Shown here in pieces: positions 23,376 through 31,797 of a stretch of 44,675 nucleotides of DNA (position 1 is its first letter; each line of letters starts with the position of its first letter). Under the pieces are notes generated by a model. The model saw nothing but the letters and a program-made list of their open reading frames with translations. It was not told where the DNA came from and ran no database searches. Origin of the DNA: DATKWF01 sp035529715. GTDB taxonomy: Bacteria; Chloroflexota; Dehalococcoidia; Dehalococcoidales; RBG-16-60-22. The DNA lies in the NCBI GenBank assembly GCA_035529715.1, contig DATKWF010000009.1:1-44675 (forward strand). The letters are read 5' to 3'. The position numbers and the translations under genes were made by a program.

Positions 23376-23384
23376 TGCTATACT
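23376..23384 (+). promoter_or_regulatory. Extended -10 promoter candidate before the diacylglycerol-kinase-like gene
   Basis: TGCTATACT (TGn extended -10, TATACT at 23379-23384) lies 31 nt upstream of ATG 23415. No good -35 box is visible at 17 nt. Nothing else regulatory is seen here. Confidence 0.35.
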
Positions 23385-23414
23385 GTTTTGAAGTATGAAG
23401 TTTAGAATCGGATA

Positions 23415-24356
23415 ATGGATAATCACAAATTTCAGGAGAGTGGGCATTTGCCATACGCACAATTGATTGTCAACCCCGTTGCCGGTGCTGGCAGAACCGC
23501 CAAGAAATGGCCACATATTATGAGTCTGTTAAGAAGCATCGGGTTTCATTTTGAACATGATTTTACTGAGGCTCCCGGTCATGCCCGGGAGCTTGCCAGA
23601 TTGGCTGCCAAAAAGGGCTGCGAACTGGTGGTAACCGTAGGCGGTGACGGCACGATAAACGAGGTTGTTAATGGTTTGTACGATGCGGGTAGCATTGCCG
23701 ATGTAATGCTGGGTATTATCAGTACCGGCACAGGGCGCGATTATATTCGCACTATTGGCATACCATGGGCCTACCAGGAAGCTTGCCAGTGCCTGATAAA
23801 CCCGAGAAAGCTCACCGTGGATGTTGGCGTCATTGAATATATGAGTGGTGGTCAGATGGTGAAACGATTATTCGTCAACTTCGCTGGACTGGGTTTTGAT
23901 GCTGAAATAGTAAGGACTACTACCCAAATATTTAAAGCTCTGGGTAATACTCTTTCTTACCTCACTGGATTGCTCAGCACCCTCCTGTTTTATCGGAATA
24001 AGAACATATCCCTTACGATAGATGGCAGCACAACGGAAAGAAAGATATGCACCGTTTTGATGAGCAATGGCAAGTACGGGGGTGGAGGTATGTTTGCTAC
24101 TCCTGATGCCAACCCTGCTGACGGCCTTCTTGACGTCTTAATAATAGGTAATTTGAGCAAGCCTGATCTTCTCTGGTCATTACCACGAGTTTACAAAGGT
24201 ACCCACCTAACCCACCCCAAAGTTATGATTGAGCAGGCAAGAGAGATAGAGATAAAGTCCACAGAATCAATATCTCTCCAGGCTGATGGTGAACTGCTTG
24301 GTGAATTGCCGGCCCGCTTTTACATCTTACCGGCGGCACTGAACATCATTGTTTAG
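23415..24356 (+). CDS. Diacylglycerol/lipid kinase family protein (DagK/YegS/BmrU type)
   Basis: 313 residues. The DAGK catalytic domain begins at AQLIVNPVAGAGRTAKK (about 14-30) and includes VTVGGDGTINEVVNGL (GGDGT nucleotide-binding motif, about 74-89) and GTGRDYIRTIGIP (about 107-119; many relatives have GTxND here). The C-terminal beta domain ends with LQADGELLGELPARFYILP. Members phosphorylate diacylglycerol, sphingoid bases or other lipid alcohols. ATG 23415 lacks a clear ribosome site; an in-frame TTG at 23448, with AGGAG upstream and the domain starting just after it, is a real alternative. Separate from the glycan operon. Confidence 0.88.
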   Translation: MDNHKFQESGHLPYAQLIVNPVAGAGRTAKKWPHIMSLLRSIGFHFEHDFTEAPGHARELARLAAKKGCELVVTVGGDGTINEVVNGLYDAGSIADVMLGIISTGTGRDYIRTIGIPWAYQEACQCLINPRKLTVDVGVIEYMSGGQMVKRLFVNFAGLGFDAEIVRTTTQIFKALGNTLSYLTGLLSTLLFYRNKNISLTIDGSTTERKICTVLMSNGKYGGGGMFATPDANPADGLLDVLIIGNLSKPDLLWSLPRVYKGTHLTHPKVMIEQAREIEIKSTESISLQADGELLGELPARFYILPAALNIIV

Positions 24357-24412
24357 CTTTGACAGGCTTCAATGGGAACAACTCTACGCACTACTTGCTG
24401 GCTTTGGGGCTA

Positions 24413-24490
24413 TGGTCGGGGTGAGAGGATTTGAACCTCCGACCTCATGGTCCCAAACCATGCGCGCTAACCGGACTGCGCTACACCCCG
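24413..24490 (-). tRNA. tRNA-Pro (anticodon TGG)
   Basis: 78 nt on the minus strand: acceptor CGGGGTG/CACCCCG, anticodon stem CATGG/CCATG around TTTGGGA (anticodon UGG), T-arm GGAGG-TTCAAAT-CCTCT, encoded CCA. Confidence 0.95.
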
Positions 24491-24608
24491 CAGTTGAAGT
24501 ATATCAAAGCGTTTATCTAGGAGCAACCCCGAGGCTAGCCGATACTCCCGGACAAGGCAGCCGGAGCAAATATATTAAATACATTAACTGAAGCAGAAAC
24601 TAACACTG

Positions 24609-25547
24609 CTAATTGTTTCCAGCCGAGGCAGCGCATTTCTCCTTCAGCTTGTTGTATTCTTTGGTTACTCTTTCCTGAATCTTATTTATTGAGTCCTCAG
24701 TTAGATGCCTGAATCTGCCCTGTAGCTTTAGATATTCAGCAACTGGCTTGAGTTGTGCTGGGCTAACATTCATCTTATATTCACCGTTTTCCACTTCATA
24801 CAGGGGGAACACCCCGGTCTGCACTGCAAGACGACCCATCTTGATACTTGAATCGGTGGGACATCTCCAGCCGGTGGGGCAGACTGACAGGACATGAATA
24901 TAAGCCGGACCGGGAGTCGCCACCGCCTTGGATACTTTAGCCATCAAATCAAAAGGATAGCTGGGTGAGGCAGTAGCCACATACGGTATATCATGGGCAA
25001 CCGCAATTGCCGGCATGTTTTTCTTCCAGGTAACCTGCCCGATGCTTGCCTTACCCGCCGGCTGGGTGGTGGTTGAAGCACCGTAAGGGGTAGATGAAGA
25101 ACGCTGAATTCCGGTATTCATATAGGCTTCGTTGTCAAAGCAGATATATGTGAAGTCGTGGCCTCGCTCCAGCGCTCCGGAGAGAGCCTGCATACCGATA
25201 TCACTGGTACCGCCGTCGCCAGCTATAGCCACTACGTTAGTCTTCTCTTTTGCGCCTCTCCCCTTGCGTCTCAGGACTCTACAAGCTGCCTCTACACCGG
25301 AGGCTACCGCAGCCGTATTCTCAAACAGGGTATGAATCCACGGAACACGCCATGAAGTAGTGGGGAGTGGGGAGGAATATATTTCAATACAACCAGTAGC
25401 ACAAATAACAATGCTATTCCGGCCTATTGCTTTAGAGGCCAACCTTACGGCTAAAGACTCACCACAACCTATACAGGCACGGTGACCGGGAGCAAAAGGT
25501 TCGTCCTTGGTTATTGTTTGCTTGCCAATTTTAACGTAATTTTCCAT
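24609..25547 (-). CDS. porB: 2-oxoacid (pyruvate):ferredoxin oxidoreductase, beta subunit
   Basis: 312 residues. Thiamine-diphosphate subunit of the four-subunit POR type. The start region has HRACIGCGESLAVRL (CxxC for the cluster near TPP, about 24-38), the TPP/Mg motif AIAGDGGTSDIGMQALSGAL (about 108-127), and FDNEAYMNTGIQRSSSTP (about 138-155). A further conserved Cys is in LSVCPTGWRCP (about 219-229). It binds TPP and decarboxylates pyruvate or a related 2-oxoacid with CoA, passing electrons to ferredoxin. It follows porA with TAATG overlap. Exact substrate (pyruvate versus branched-chain 2-oxoacid) is not certain. Confidence 0.9.
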   Translation of the reverse strand: MENYVKIGKQTITKDEPFAPGHRACIGCGESLAVRLASKAIGRNSIVICATGCIEIYSSPLPTTSWRVPWIHTLFENTAAVASGVEAACRVLRRKGRGAKEKTNVVAIAGDGGTSDIGMQALSGALERGHDFTYICFDNEAYMNTGIQRSSSTPYGASTTTQPAGKASIGQVTWKKNMPAIAVAHDIPYVATASPSYPFDLMAKVSKAVATPGPAYIHVLSVCPTGWRCPTDSSIKMGRLAVQTGVFPLYEVENGEYKMNVSPAQLKPVAEYLKLQGRFRHLTEDSINKIQERVTKEYNKLKEKCAASAGNN

Positions 25548-26719
25548 TATTCCCTCACTCCATACATTTCAAATTCAGTATCGCTCCCCTTCTGAGCAAT
25601 CTCTTCACCACGGTTAACTATGTGCTTAAATCCGTCAACAGTAATATGTCTGCCGCCCAGACCAGCGACAAAGCTGGCTACCTTTGGTCTCTTGGGTTCA
25701 GCATACAGGGCTGCTTTGACCTCGGAACAAACCGGGGCCGGTCCACCATAAGAAAGTGCTCTATCCAGCACAACCAGGATATCAGCATCTTTTACTGCAT
25801 CACGAAATTCATCAAATGGGAAGGGGCGCCACAGGCGAATCCTAATCAGGCCAACGTCTTTGCCTTCCGCTCTCATCTCATCAATGGCTGCCATTGCTGT
25901 CTCGCTGTAGCTTCCCATGGTCAGCAGTAGAGTCTTGGCCCCATCGCTGCAGTATTTTTCCACCGGTGAATAATTACGCCCAAATTTTTCGCCAAACTCT
26001 TTCCATACTTCAAGAATTACTTTCTTGGACGCCTCCAGGTTTACTTCCTGGGCTTTCTTTGCCTCGGTATATATAAAGGGTGGACCGAAACATCCCATAG
26101 ATACAGGGTCCTCTATATTCAATGGCGACGGGTGCTTGTATGGTGGGAGAAACTCATCGACTTTAGCCTGGTCCGGGTAAGTTATAGGTTCAATCATGTG
26201 TGACAGATGGAAGCCGTCCAGGTGAATCATTACCGGAAGCACAACTCTCGGATCTTCACCCATGCGAAAACCGCAAATAACATTGTCAACTGACTCTTGT
26301 CCATTTTCAGTGAATATTTGTATCCAGCCGGTATCCCGGACAGACATAACATCGGAATGGTCACCCCAGACACTCAGCGGTGCCGACAGAGCCCGGTTAC
26401 ACACCGGCATGACGATTGGCAATCGCATAGATGAAGCGACGTACACTACCTCATGCATTAGCTCTAACCCCTGACCGGAGGTAGCGGTGAATGTTCTCGC
26501 GCCAGTAGCTGAACTGCCAAGGCAGGTGCTCATAGCGGAGTGTTCAGACTCAACTGGAACATAGGTGGCATCCAATTCACCATTAGCCACCAACGCAGCA
26601 AGATGTTCCGCAATATGACTCTGCGGGGTAATTGGATAAGCGGCAACTACATCAACTTTAGCAAGCTTTGCTGCTTCAGCAACAGCAATAGCTACTTCAA
26701 TTCCTTCTTTTTTTGCCAT
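25547..26719 (-). CDS. porA: 2-oxoacid (pyruvate):ferredoxin oxidoreductase, alpha subunit
   Basis: About 390 residues from ATG 26719, set by AAGGAGGA 4-5 nt upstream; the open frame runs 15 codons further without a start signal. Conserved alpha features: GNEAVA-like N terminus (EVAIAVAEAAKLAKVDVVAAY), PITPQSHIAEHLA (about 27-39), VESEHSAMSTCLGSSATGARTFTATSGQGLELM in consecutive stretches (about 57-90), and PLSVWGDHSDVMSVRDTGW (about 113-131), the CoA/substrate region. Part of porC-D-A-B with overlapping ends to porD and porB. Confidence 0.9.
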   Translation of the reverse strand: MAKKEGIEVAIAVAEAAKLAKVDVVAAYPITPQSHIAEHLAALVANGELDATYVPVESEHSAMSTCLGSSATGARTFTATSGQGLELMHEVVYVASSMRLPIVMPVCNRALSAPLSVWGDHSDVMSVRDTGWIQIFTENGQESVDNVICGFRMGEDPRVVLPVMIHLDGFHLSHMIEPITYPDQAKVDEFLPPYKHPSPLNIEDPVSMGCFGPPFIYTEAKKAQEVNLEASKKVILEVWKEFGEKFGRNYSPVEKYCSDGAKTLLLTMGSYSETAMAAIDEMRAEGKDVGLIRIRLWRPFPFDEFRDAVKDADILVVLDRALSYGGPAPVCSEVKAALYAEPKRPKVASFVAGLGGRHITVDGFKHIVNRGEEIAQKGSDTEFEMYGVRE

Positions 26720-27015
26720 TATTCCTCCTTCTCCTCTACCATAGTTATTACAGTTCGGGGGCATTCAGCGGCGCAAATACCGCAACCTTTGCAGTAAAAA
26801 TAATTAGGTTCAAAATAACCCTCCTCATTCTCCTCCATACACCCCTCAGGACAATATACATAGCAGAGTCCGCATTTAGTACATTTGCCTAAATCCATTA
26901 TCGGCCTCTGTGACCGCCAGTCTCCGGTTTTATACTGGTCAGCATTTCCAGCTTCGGTCACTACTACACCAATACTAAGGTCTTTCCAAGTTAGTTCTTC
27001 CGGTTTCTTAGCCAT
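26719..27015 (-). CDS. porD: 2-oxoacid:ferredoxin oxidoreductase, delta (ferredoxin-like) subunit
   Basis: 98 residues with two canonical [4Fe-4S] motifs, CTKCGLCYVYCPEGC (about 43-57) and CKGCGICAAECP (about 73-84). The N-terminal part has the DWRSQRP element typical of PorD. It conducts electrons from the TPP site to external ferredoxin. The stop overlaps the porA start (TAATG), and the gene follows porC after 2 nt. Confidence 0.92.
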   Translation of the reverse strand: MAKKPEELTWKDLSIGVVVTEAGNADQYKTGDWRSQRPIMDLGKCTKCGLCYVYCPEGCMEENEEGYFEPNYFYCKGCGICAAECPRTVITMVEEKEE

Positions 27016-27017
27016 TA

Positions 27018-27590
27018 TTACTCATCCCCCATTTTAGTCTCTTGGTAAGCTTTTTCCATAGCCTTGATATTCCGCTCAGCCAATCTGCCAAAACGCTCTT
27101 TTAGTGGCTCAATCATGGATTCCATTTTTACAATATCGGTAACTTTTAGCAGAGCGCCAGCCATGGTAGTATTAACAATCGGTACACCTAGCTGTTCCAT
27201 GGCAATTTTATTGGCGTCAACTGTTGCTACCAGATAGTCAGTACCAAGTATTTGCTTGATTGCCGTCGCATTCTTTATAGTGTTAACGATAATGATCCCG
27301 TCTTTTTTTATCCCGGCAGTAACGTCAACAATGGCGAGCAGTCCGGGGTCAAGAACTATGACTATATCAGGTTCTTCAACCTCGGCTCTGACTCTTATGC
27401 GCTCCTTGCTGCTTACCCGGTTAAATGCCAGGACTGGTGCGCCTCTCCTTTCGGGACCAAAACTAGGAAACGCCTGAGCATACTTATCCTCACTTATGGC
27501 AGCCTTTGCTACCAACTCGGCTGAGGTAACTGCTCCCTGACCACCACGCCCGTGCCATCTGATTTCAATAATCTTTGTTAAATCTATCAT
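27018..27590 (-). CDS. porC: 2-oxoacid:ferredoxin oxidoreductase, gamma subunit
   Basis: 190 residues. The N terminus IIEIRWHGRGGQGAVTSAELVAKA (read in two halves, about 7-30) is the family signature; SFGPERRGAPVLAFNR (about 44-59) and NTTMAGALLKVTDIV (about 139-153) are also conserved. The subunit completes the CoA-dependent complex. ATG has GGAGAGTGAA upstream. First gene of the por operon, directly downstream of tRNA-Arg on the same strand. Confidence 0.92.
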   Translation of the reverse strand: MIDLTKIIEIRWHGRGGQGAVTSAELVAKAAISEDKYAQAFPSFGPERRGAPVLAFNRVSSKERIRVRAEVEEPDIVIVLDPGLLAIVDVTAGIKKDGIIIVNTIKNATAIKQILGTDYLVATVDANKIAMEQLGVPIVNTTMAGALLKVTDIVKMESMIEPLKERFGRLAERNIKAMEKAYQETKMGDE

Positions 27591-27615
27591 TTCACTCTCC
27601 TCATTACTCTAAAAG

Positions 27616-27688
27616 CGCCCCTGGAGCGACTCGAACGCTCGCACCCAGCTTCGGAGGCTGGTGCTCTATCCAACTGAGCTACAGGGGC
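27616..27688 (-). tRNA. tRNA-Arg (anticodon CCG)
   Basis: 73 nt on the minus strand: acceptor GCCCCTG/CAGGGGC, anticodon stem CCAGC/GCTGG around CTCCGAA (anticodon CCG), T-arm GAGCG-TTCGAGT-CGCTC. No encoded CCA (the next bases are CTT), unlike the other tRNAs here. Confidence 0.94.
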
Positions 27689-27983
27689 CTAAGGCCATAT
27701 TACCACGTAGCCAGTGAACGAGCAATTTAACATTTTTTAACTTTTTAACAGCAGCCGATAGCAGTAAACGCATGTCTCCAAAAGTACCAACTGTTTTAAA
27801 TAGCAGGAACATGAGGGTGCTGGAAGTGAGGGGAAAGAAAAAAGTGGTAGCCAGAGATTGTTCTAGCTCTATTAAGAGGAAATAATATAGAAGACTGAGG
27901 GCTATAATGATTAGCGTAAAGGTGATTTTCTTTTTAGTCCTGACTACTTCCGCGTCTACAAACTCTCCAGCTTCTTCTACCAT
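27666..27983 (-). CDS. Possible small two-segment membrane protein running into tRNA-Arg
   Basis: 105-codon open frame. Residues 1-20 are hydrophilic (MVEEAGEFVDAEVVRTKKK), followed by hydrophobic segments at about 20-40 and 45-65 and a basic tail; a credible membrane protein pattern. The last nine codons lie inside the tRNA-Arg gene, and no ribosome site precedes the ATG. It may be real with an unusual end, or a gene damaged at its 3' side. No family recognised. Confidence 0.3.
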   Translation of the reverse strand: MVEEAGEFVDAEVVRTKKKITFTLIIIALSLLYYFLLIELEQSLATTFFFPLTSSTLMFLLFKTVGTFGDMRLLLSAAVKKLKNVKLLVHWLRGNMALGPCSSVG

Positions 27984-28301
27984 TTAAACAAAATCTCTTT
28001 CTATGATTCCCAAGAACAAGCAAAGTCAGTAGCCAAGTGTTATTATAGCAGAAGTTTAGTTGATAGCAAAGAGTATAACCCCGGAACAACAAATTTCCTT
28101 CCTCTTGCGTTCCAGAGCGCCGTTTTCATTATAACCACTTTCTGCGATTGGTGCAAGGGTTGACATTTGTAGTTAATACCGACTGAGCTGGAATAATGGC
28201 GCCATGATATTGCGGTTCTTGCTCGGCGCTTACTTCAGTTTCACCATGGTCCAGGCGGGTGATATAATCCTGTTCTACAGATGTCAGTCCATGCCGAGCC
28301 G
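27984..28301. other. Gap downstream of the antiporter operon with an unexplained open frame
   Basis: On the minus strand a frame open for 58 codons after the last antiporter gene (28305 to stop TAA at 28129-28131) looks protein-like (for example LTSVEQDYITRLDHGETEVS) and continues upstream out of frame into 28302-30059, but contains no ATG, GTG or TTG. It could be a remnant or chance. No clear terminator for the operon was found. Confidence 0.2.
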
Positions 28302-30059
28302 CTAGACGAGAACGTTCCAGGCGAGCAGGACAATGAAGCTTAACAGCACCACAATAATCATGAGTCCCAGCTGGATACGATAGCGGTCAGGGTTGAAGGC
28401 TGAGGGTTCGGGGGCAGGTTTTTCAGTATGGAGGAGAGCATATTTGGTGGACCTCATGCTCTCAACAAAGTGCCCAGCAGGATTGTCACTCAGTCTGACG
28501 ATATACCAGACAAAGCGATAGGCCAGGTTTTCTACAGCACCATACAGGCGGCACACCAAAACACTGAACACATTGTAAGCCAGCCGGGATGGTCTCCGGT
28601 AGAACCAGTCAGTATCCAGCGTGATTGTCCCCTCCGCATGGAGCCGGCTCTTTACCAGCCAGAAGCCAAGGCCGGTGAAAATCAGCAACTGCATGGTTTC
28701 TATCAGGTGCCCAGCAGTGTATGGCTGGTAGTTTACTTCAAAGGGCAAAAGGTTATAAAGCAGTGCGGGGTATACTCCGATAGCTATACATATTGCTGAA
28801 GTCAGCGCCATACCAATATACATACCCAGCGGCACCGGTTTCGGTTTCAGGGCGCGGTCAGTACTGAACCAGGTAAAATACGGCAGTTTCAGTCCGATGG
28901 ACAGAAAAGTGCCGATGGAAGCTAGCTCCAGCAGTAAGACTATGATTCCAAAATGGCTAACCGCAGCGGCATTTATCACCATGGTCTTACTGACAAAACC
29001 GCTAAACAGGGGCACTCCAGAAATGGAAAAGGCGCCGACCATGAAAAATATCAGGGTGGGCCACATCTTCCGGAATAGCCCGCCCAGTTCTGTCATTTTG
29101 CTGCGGCCGGTGGCGTAGAGGACTGTACCTATGCCCATGAATAGCAATCCCTTATACAGGATATGAGCAAAGGCATGAGCGGTGGCACCGTTAATCGCCA
29201 TCTCGGTGCCTATGCCAATGCCACAGACCATATAGCCAACCTGACTGATAATGTGATAGGAGAGGAGGCGACGGCCATCGTTGGCGAGGAAGGCAAAAAC
29301 AACGCCGTAGACAGCCATGAATGCCCCTGCCCACATCAGTAACTCGAAACCAGCGAAGCCGCGGGCGAGGGCGTAAACCGCCACCTTGGTGGTGAAAGCA
29401 CTAAGAAAAACACTGCCGGAGACGGTACCTTCGGGATAGGCATCAGGCAGCCAGCCGTTAAGCGGTGGGACGGCAGCATTGAGGGCAAACCCGAAAAGAA
29501 TCAGGTATGAGGCAATACTACCTTCAAAGTGATTAAATAATATCGAACCCGTTCCCCCAATATGCCAGATGATTCCAGCCATAAGCACACTGCCGCCAAA
29601 GGCATGAACCAGGAGGTATCGGAAACCGGCACGACTTGACTCCGGCCTTCTTCTTGCCCAGACGAGACAGACAGAAGATAGCGCCATTATTTCCCAGAAG
29701 ACAAGCAGCGTAAACAGGTCGCCGGCAAAGACCACCCCGATTGAACTACCGACATAGAGTAGAGCCGTTACCTGCTGCAGGGCATCTTTAACATGGAATC
29801 CGAAGATACCACCTAGGAACCCCATGATAACAAAGACATAGCCAAAGCAAATACTTAACCTGTCCACCCGGCAGGGCATCAGTTCGTAGTTAAGGAAATG
29901 GAAAGTCAGTCTCGCTCCCGGCTCCAGCTGCAGCAGGAAGTAAAAAGCTAAAGCCACAACTACCAGATATGCCGACGACCGCATCTGTCTGGGCAGAATC
30001 GGTAGTACAACTGCCCCGATTACAAAGATGATTGCCAGTGGAAAACTACTCATCATCAT
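28302..30059 (-). CDS. Proton-conducting antiporter-type membrane subunit (third MrpD/NuoL-like, MrpA-N-like length)
   Basis: 585 residues, about 14-16 hydrophobic segments. Conserved antiporter landmarks: DLFTLLVFWEIMALSSV (TM5 Glu, about 111-127), LPDAYPEGTVSGSVFLSAFTTKVAVYALAR (loop and TM8 Lys, read in parts), HILYKGLLFMGIG (Lys in TM12). At the TM7 position where relatives such as NuoL have GKSAxxPL, the sequence is FALNAAVPPLNGW, with Asn for Lys. A soluble C-terminal tail (about 510-570) follows the core. It is the last gene of the operon, its start overlapping the small membrane gene before it. It likely takes part in H+ or Na+ translocation in the Mrp/Mbh-like complex. Confidence 0.85.
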   Translation of the reverse strand: MMMSSFPLAIIFVIGAVVLPILPRQMRSSAYLVVVALAFYFLLQLEPGARLTFHFLNYELMPCRVDRLSICFGYVFVIMGFLGGIFGFHVKDALQQVTALLYVGSSIGVVFAGDLFTLLVFWEIMALSSVCLVWARRRPESSRAGFRYLLVHAFGGSVLMAGIIWHIGGTGSILFNHFEGSIASYLILFGFALNAAVPPLNGWLPDAYPEGTVSGSVFLSAFTTKVAVYALARGFAGFELLMWAGAFMAVYGVVFAFLANDGRRLLSYHIISQVGYMVCGIGIGTEMAINGATAHAFAHILYKGLLFMGIGTVLYATGRSKMTELGGLFRKMWPTLIFFMVGAFSISGVPLFSGFVSKTMVINAAAVSHFGIIVLLLELASIGTFLSIGLKLPYFTWFSTDRALKPKPVPLGMYIGMALTSAICIAIGVYPALLYNLLPFEVNYQPYTAGHLIETMQLLIFTGLGFWLVKSRLHAEGTITLDTDWFYRRPSRLAYNVFSVLVCRLYGAVENLAYRFVWYIVRLSDNPAGHFVESMRSTKYALLHTEKPAPEPSAFNPDRYRIQLGLMIIVVLLSFIVLLAWNVLV

Positions 30060-30279
30060 TTCGGTCGTAGTAATCCTCCTTGCGCTGCAGCCAGTAATGA
30101 CCGATTAATTTAGCAAAAGCAATGAGAAGCAAACAGCCGATGACACCAAATAGAGCAAAGAACCCGGCAACTCCGGACCAGGGGAAAGCATTGTGGCCGT
30201 GCCCCATCACCAGGAAAAATTCAAGCAAAATAAGAATGACCAGGCTCACTATAAAAACTGCCAACCAGCGGCGTATCAT
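30046..30279 (-). CDS. Small two-segment membrane protein of the antiporter operon
   Basis: 77 residues from ATG 30279, with GGAGGTG 4 nt upstream, overlapping the end of the preceding large subunit gene by 4 nt and the start of the next one by 14 nt. Hydrophobic segments at about 5-25 and 35-57, then a charged tail rich in Arg, Asp and Glu (QRKEDYYDRNDDE). The frame stays open far upstream of this start, but that part is antiporter gene read out of frame. No named family; by position a subunit or assembly factor of the complex. Confidence 0.7.
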   Translation of the reverse strand: MIRRWLAVFIVSLVILILLEFFLVMGHGHNAFPWSGVAGFFALFGVIGCLLLIAFAKLIGHYWLQRKEDYYDRNDDE

Positions 30280-31766
30280 AACCCACCTCCACCGAGAACA
30301 TTGCTGGCAACTCTGGCAGCCAACTGGAAAAGGTTCGGGAATTGATTGGGGAAGATGCCCAGCCAGAGCGCAAATATAGCCGTCAGCACCAGCGGAATAA
30401 CCATCAAAGGAGAAGCCTCGCCAAACTTGGTAAACTTGTCGGAACGGAAGAAGAAGGCACGGACAACGATGCTGAAAAAGTAGCCGGCATTGAGTACACC
30501 GCTGAGTAGAAAAGTAGCCACTAAAGCCATCTGGCCCACATCCAGTGCTCCCTGCACCAGATACCATTTACTGATGAAACCATTGACTGGTGGCATTCCC
30601 GCCAGCCCAATTGACACCAGGGCAAAAGCACCCATAGTGATTGGCATCTGCCGACCAATACCATTCATCTCACTTACATTCTTACAGTTCGTCCTGACGT
30701 ATATAGCACCGGCGCAGAAAAAGAGGGTAATTTTCATCACCGCATGGTTTACCATGTGGAGAAGCCCTCCAGTCCAGCCGCTCGCTGAGAGCATGGTTAT
30801 GCCCAGGACAATATAGGACAGGTGCCCTACCGTGGAATAAGCCAGACGCATCTTCAGATTATCCTGGCGCAGGGCAATAAGTGAAGCGATTATTATCGTG
30901 GCAGCAGTAAGACCAGCCAGATAACCCGATGCCCCGCTATCGTGTAAGAGTTGGGGGCCAATGATAAAGCCGATAGCCCGCGCAAAGCCGAAGACACCGG
31001 CTTTTACCACCGCTACGGCGTGGAGCAGAGCACTGACTGGAGTCGGTGCCACCATAGCCGTCGGTAGCCAGCTGTGCAGCGGCATAATCGCTGACTTGAA
31101 CCCAAAGCTTAACAAAAACAGGATAGACAGCAGGATGACGCTACTCTTGCTCACCTGCTCCGGTATAATTCCCCCCGCCCTGAAATCAACTGAGCCACTG
31201 AGCTGATAGGTCAGCGCCAGGGCAAAGAGAAGGAACGTCCCGCCGGTAAGCAGGTAGACCAGATACTTCCTTCCTGCCGATATTGCCTCCGGCGTCTCCT
31301 TGTGGATGACCAGAGGATAGGTGGCAATGGTCAGTATTTCATAAAATATGACCAGTGTCAGCAGATTGGCAGCGAAGGCAATACCCATGGTGGCGGAAAG
31401 GCAAACGGCAAAGCTGGCAAAGTAGCGCGTTTGCTTGTGCTCCGGTACGCCGCGCACATAACCAATAGAGAAAAATGAGGTTAAAATCCACAACACCGAA
31501 GCGGAAAGAGCAAAGAGGATACCCAGGGAATCTACCTTCAGTGCCAGGGAAATACCTGGAGAAATGGTTAATAAAGTTATCGCTGGATAGTTACCTTGGA
31601 GTACGCTGGGCAGCATGGACAGTACAATGGCGCATTTGGCTATCGCCGCCATTATTGTCCAGGACTCACGGACATTTGGCCGCTGGTTGGGAATCACAAT
31701 CAAGACCACAGCTATTAACGAGACCAGTACTGCCAGCAGTGGTTTTATTGAGAAATATGTTTCCAT
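30276..31766 (-). CDS. Proton-conducting antiporter subunit (second MrpD/NuoM-like)
   Basis: 496 residues, about 14 hydrophobic segments. Key positions are intact: LLTLVIFYEILTIATYPL (TM5 Glu, about 126-143), GFKSAIMPLHSWLPTAM (TM7 Lys followed by PLHxWLP, about 222-238), APTPVSALLHAVAVVKAGVFG (TM8, about 240-260) and NHAVMKITLFFCAGA (TM12 Lys, about 331-345). These are the half-channel residues of complex I/Mrp ion pumps. Family NuoL/M/N-MrpA/D; its separate presence beside two sisters is as in Mbh/Mrp systems with several antiporter modules. 31 nt after the previous gene. Confidence 0.9.
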   Translation of the reverse strand: METYFSIKPLLAVLVSLIAVVLIVIPNQRPNVRESWTIMAAIAKCAIVLSMLPSVLQGNYPAITLLTISPGISLALKVDSLGILFALSASVLWILTSFFSIGYVRGVPEHKQTRYFASFAVCLSATMGIAFAANLLTLVIFYEILTIATYPLVIHKETPEAISAGRKYLVYLLTGGTFLLFALALTYQLSGSVDFRAGGIIPEQVSKSSVILLSILFLLSFGFKSAIMPLHSWLPTAMVAPTPVSALLHAVAVVKAGVFGFARAIGFIIGPQLLHDSGASGYLAGLTAATIIIASLIALRQDNLKMRLAYSTVGHLSYIVLGITMLSASGWTGGLLHMVNHAVMKITLFFCAGAIYVRTNCKNVSEMNGIGRQMPITMGAFALVSIGLAGMPPVNGFISKWYLVQGALDVGQMALVATFLLSGVLNAGYFFSIVVRAFFFRSDKFTKFGEASPLMVIPLVLTAIFALWLGIFPNQFPNLFQLAARVASNVLGGGGL

Positions 31767-31797
31767 AAAACTAATTTCGTCTTTCTACTTTCGCAAA

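Noticed and set aside
24349..24591. Plus-strand 80-codon frame over tRNA-Pro
   Set aside because: Antisense reading of tRNA-Pro with no protein-like features outside it.
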